Positions 55,743 through 55,824 of a stretch of DNA of 55,824 nucleotides are shown one piece after another. How positions within the stretch are numbered: position 1 is the stretch's first letter; every line of letters starts with the position of its first letter. Source of the stretch: an uncultured Chlorobiota bacterium (lineage in GTDB: Bacteria; Bacteroidota; Bacteroidia; Bacteroidales; JAADGE01); the NCBI GenBank assembly GCA_947311255.1, contig CAMZKL010000021.1:1-55824 (forward strand), written 5' to 3'. The position numbers were made by a program, and so were the translations under genes. Below the pieces are notes generated by a model. That model had not been told where the DNA came from and searched no databases. It saw nothing but the letters and a program-made list of their open reading frames with translations.

Positions 55743-55824
55743 GGGCAAACTCATACTTTATTAAACTGTTAAAAGTATTAATTTGCTTTAAATCGTGTCA
55801 CGTTTTAACGTGTCACGATGACAT
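55743..55824 (+). mobile_element. MITE-like element, copy 3 (cut by the window end)
   Basis: The element begins GGGCAAACTCATACTTT and, over its 82 visible bases, aligns in direct orientation with the reverse complement of copy 2. It carries the best-preserved internal palindrome: ATCGTGTCACGTT followed by TT and AACGTGTCACGAT. Its right end lies beyond the window. Confidence 0.8.

Overview
The window is strongly AT-rich DNA from a member of the Bacteroidota, probably a marine or sediment Bacteroidales- or Flavobacteriia-like lineage. The evidence is the type IX secretion system (T9SS) sorting domains on three secreted proteins, Bacteroidota-type -7 boxes (TAnnTTTG) ahead of several genes, the near absence of Shine-Dalgarno sequences, and lineage-typical gene fusions (NagZ-like hydrolase joined to a serine hydrolase, response regulator joined to an HATPase domain). 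No rRNA, tRNA, CRISPR array, transposase or phage gene was seen.

Layout. 1-300: hairpin-rich intergenic DNA. 317-2053: winged-helix regulator and CreD-like membrane protein. 2336-8590: HRDC/PIF1-type helicase, a small polytopic membrane protein and a SNF2-type ATPase. 8614-8783: first copy of a small palindromic transposable element (MITE-like). 8817-9335: GNAT acetyltransferase. 9780-26576: a single gene for a 5,598-residue secreted surface protein. 26856-36586: an envelope-glycan cluster (MBOAT acyltransferase, SGNH-type partner, two polytopic GT-C-like proteins, a family-5-like glycosidase lipoprotein, a flippase-like protein and a GT2 glycosyltransferase). 36660-44779: XdhC-like protein, double-thioredoxin protein, M23 peptidase, response regulator with kinase-like ATPase domain, a small protein, and a NagZ-beta-lactamase fusion. 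44817-49394: a 1,525-residue fusion of an acyl-CoA synthetase, a large unassigned region and a GNAT domain. 50024-55549: two tandem T9SS cargo genes, bracketed by MITE copies 2 and 3 in opposite orientation.

How the parts fit. The dominant theme is the cell surface. Three T9SS cargos (one giant type B protein with a CHU_C-like C-terminus, two type A proteins) sit with genes for glycan assembly and acylation and for peptidoglycan turnover (M23 peptidase, NagZ-like hydrolase). The T9SS machinery itself is not in the window. The most unusual items are the giant protein, with 49 PKD/Ig-like repeats, a 1-kb higher-order period inside the array and EF-hand-like loops in its N-terminal repeats, and the synthetase-X-GNAT fusion, which could activate an acyl group and transfer it within one polypeptide.
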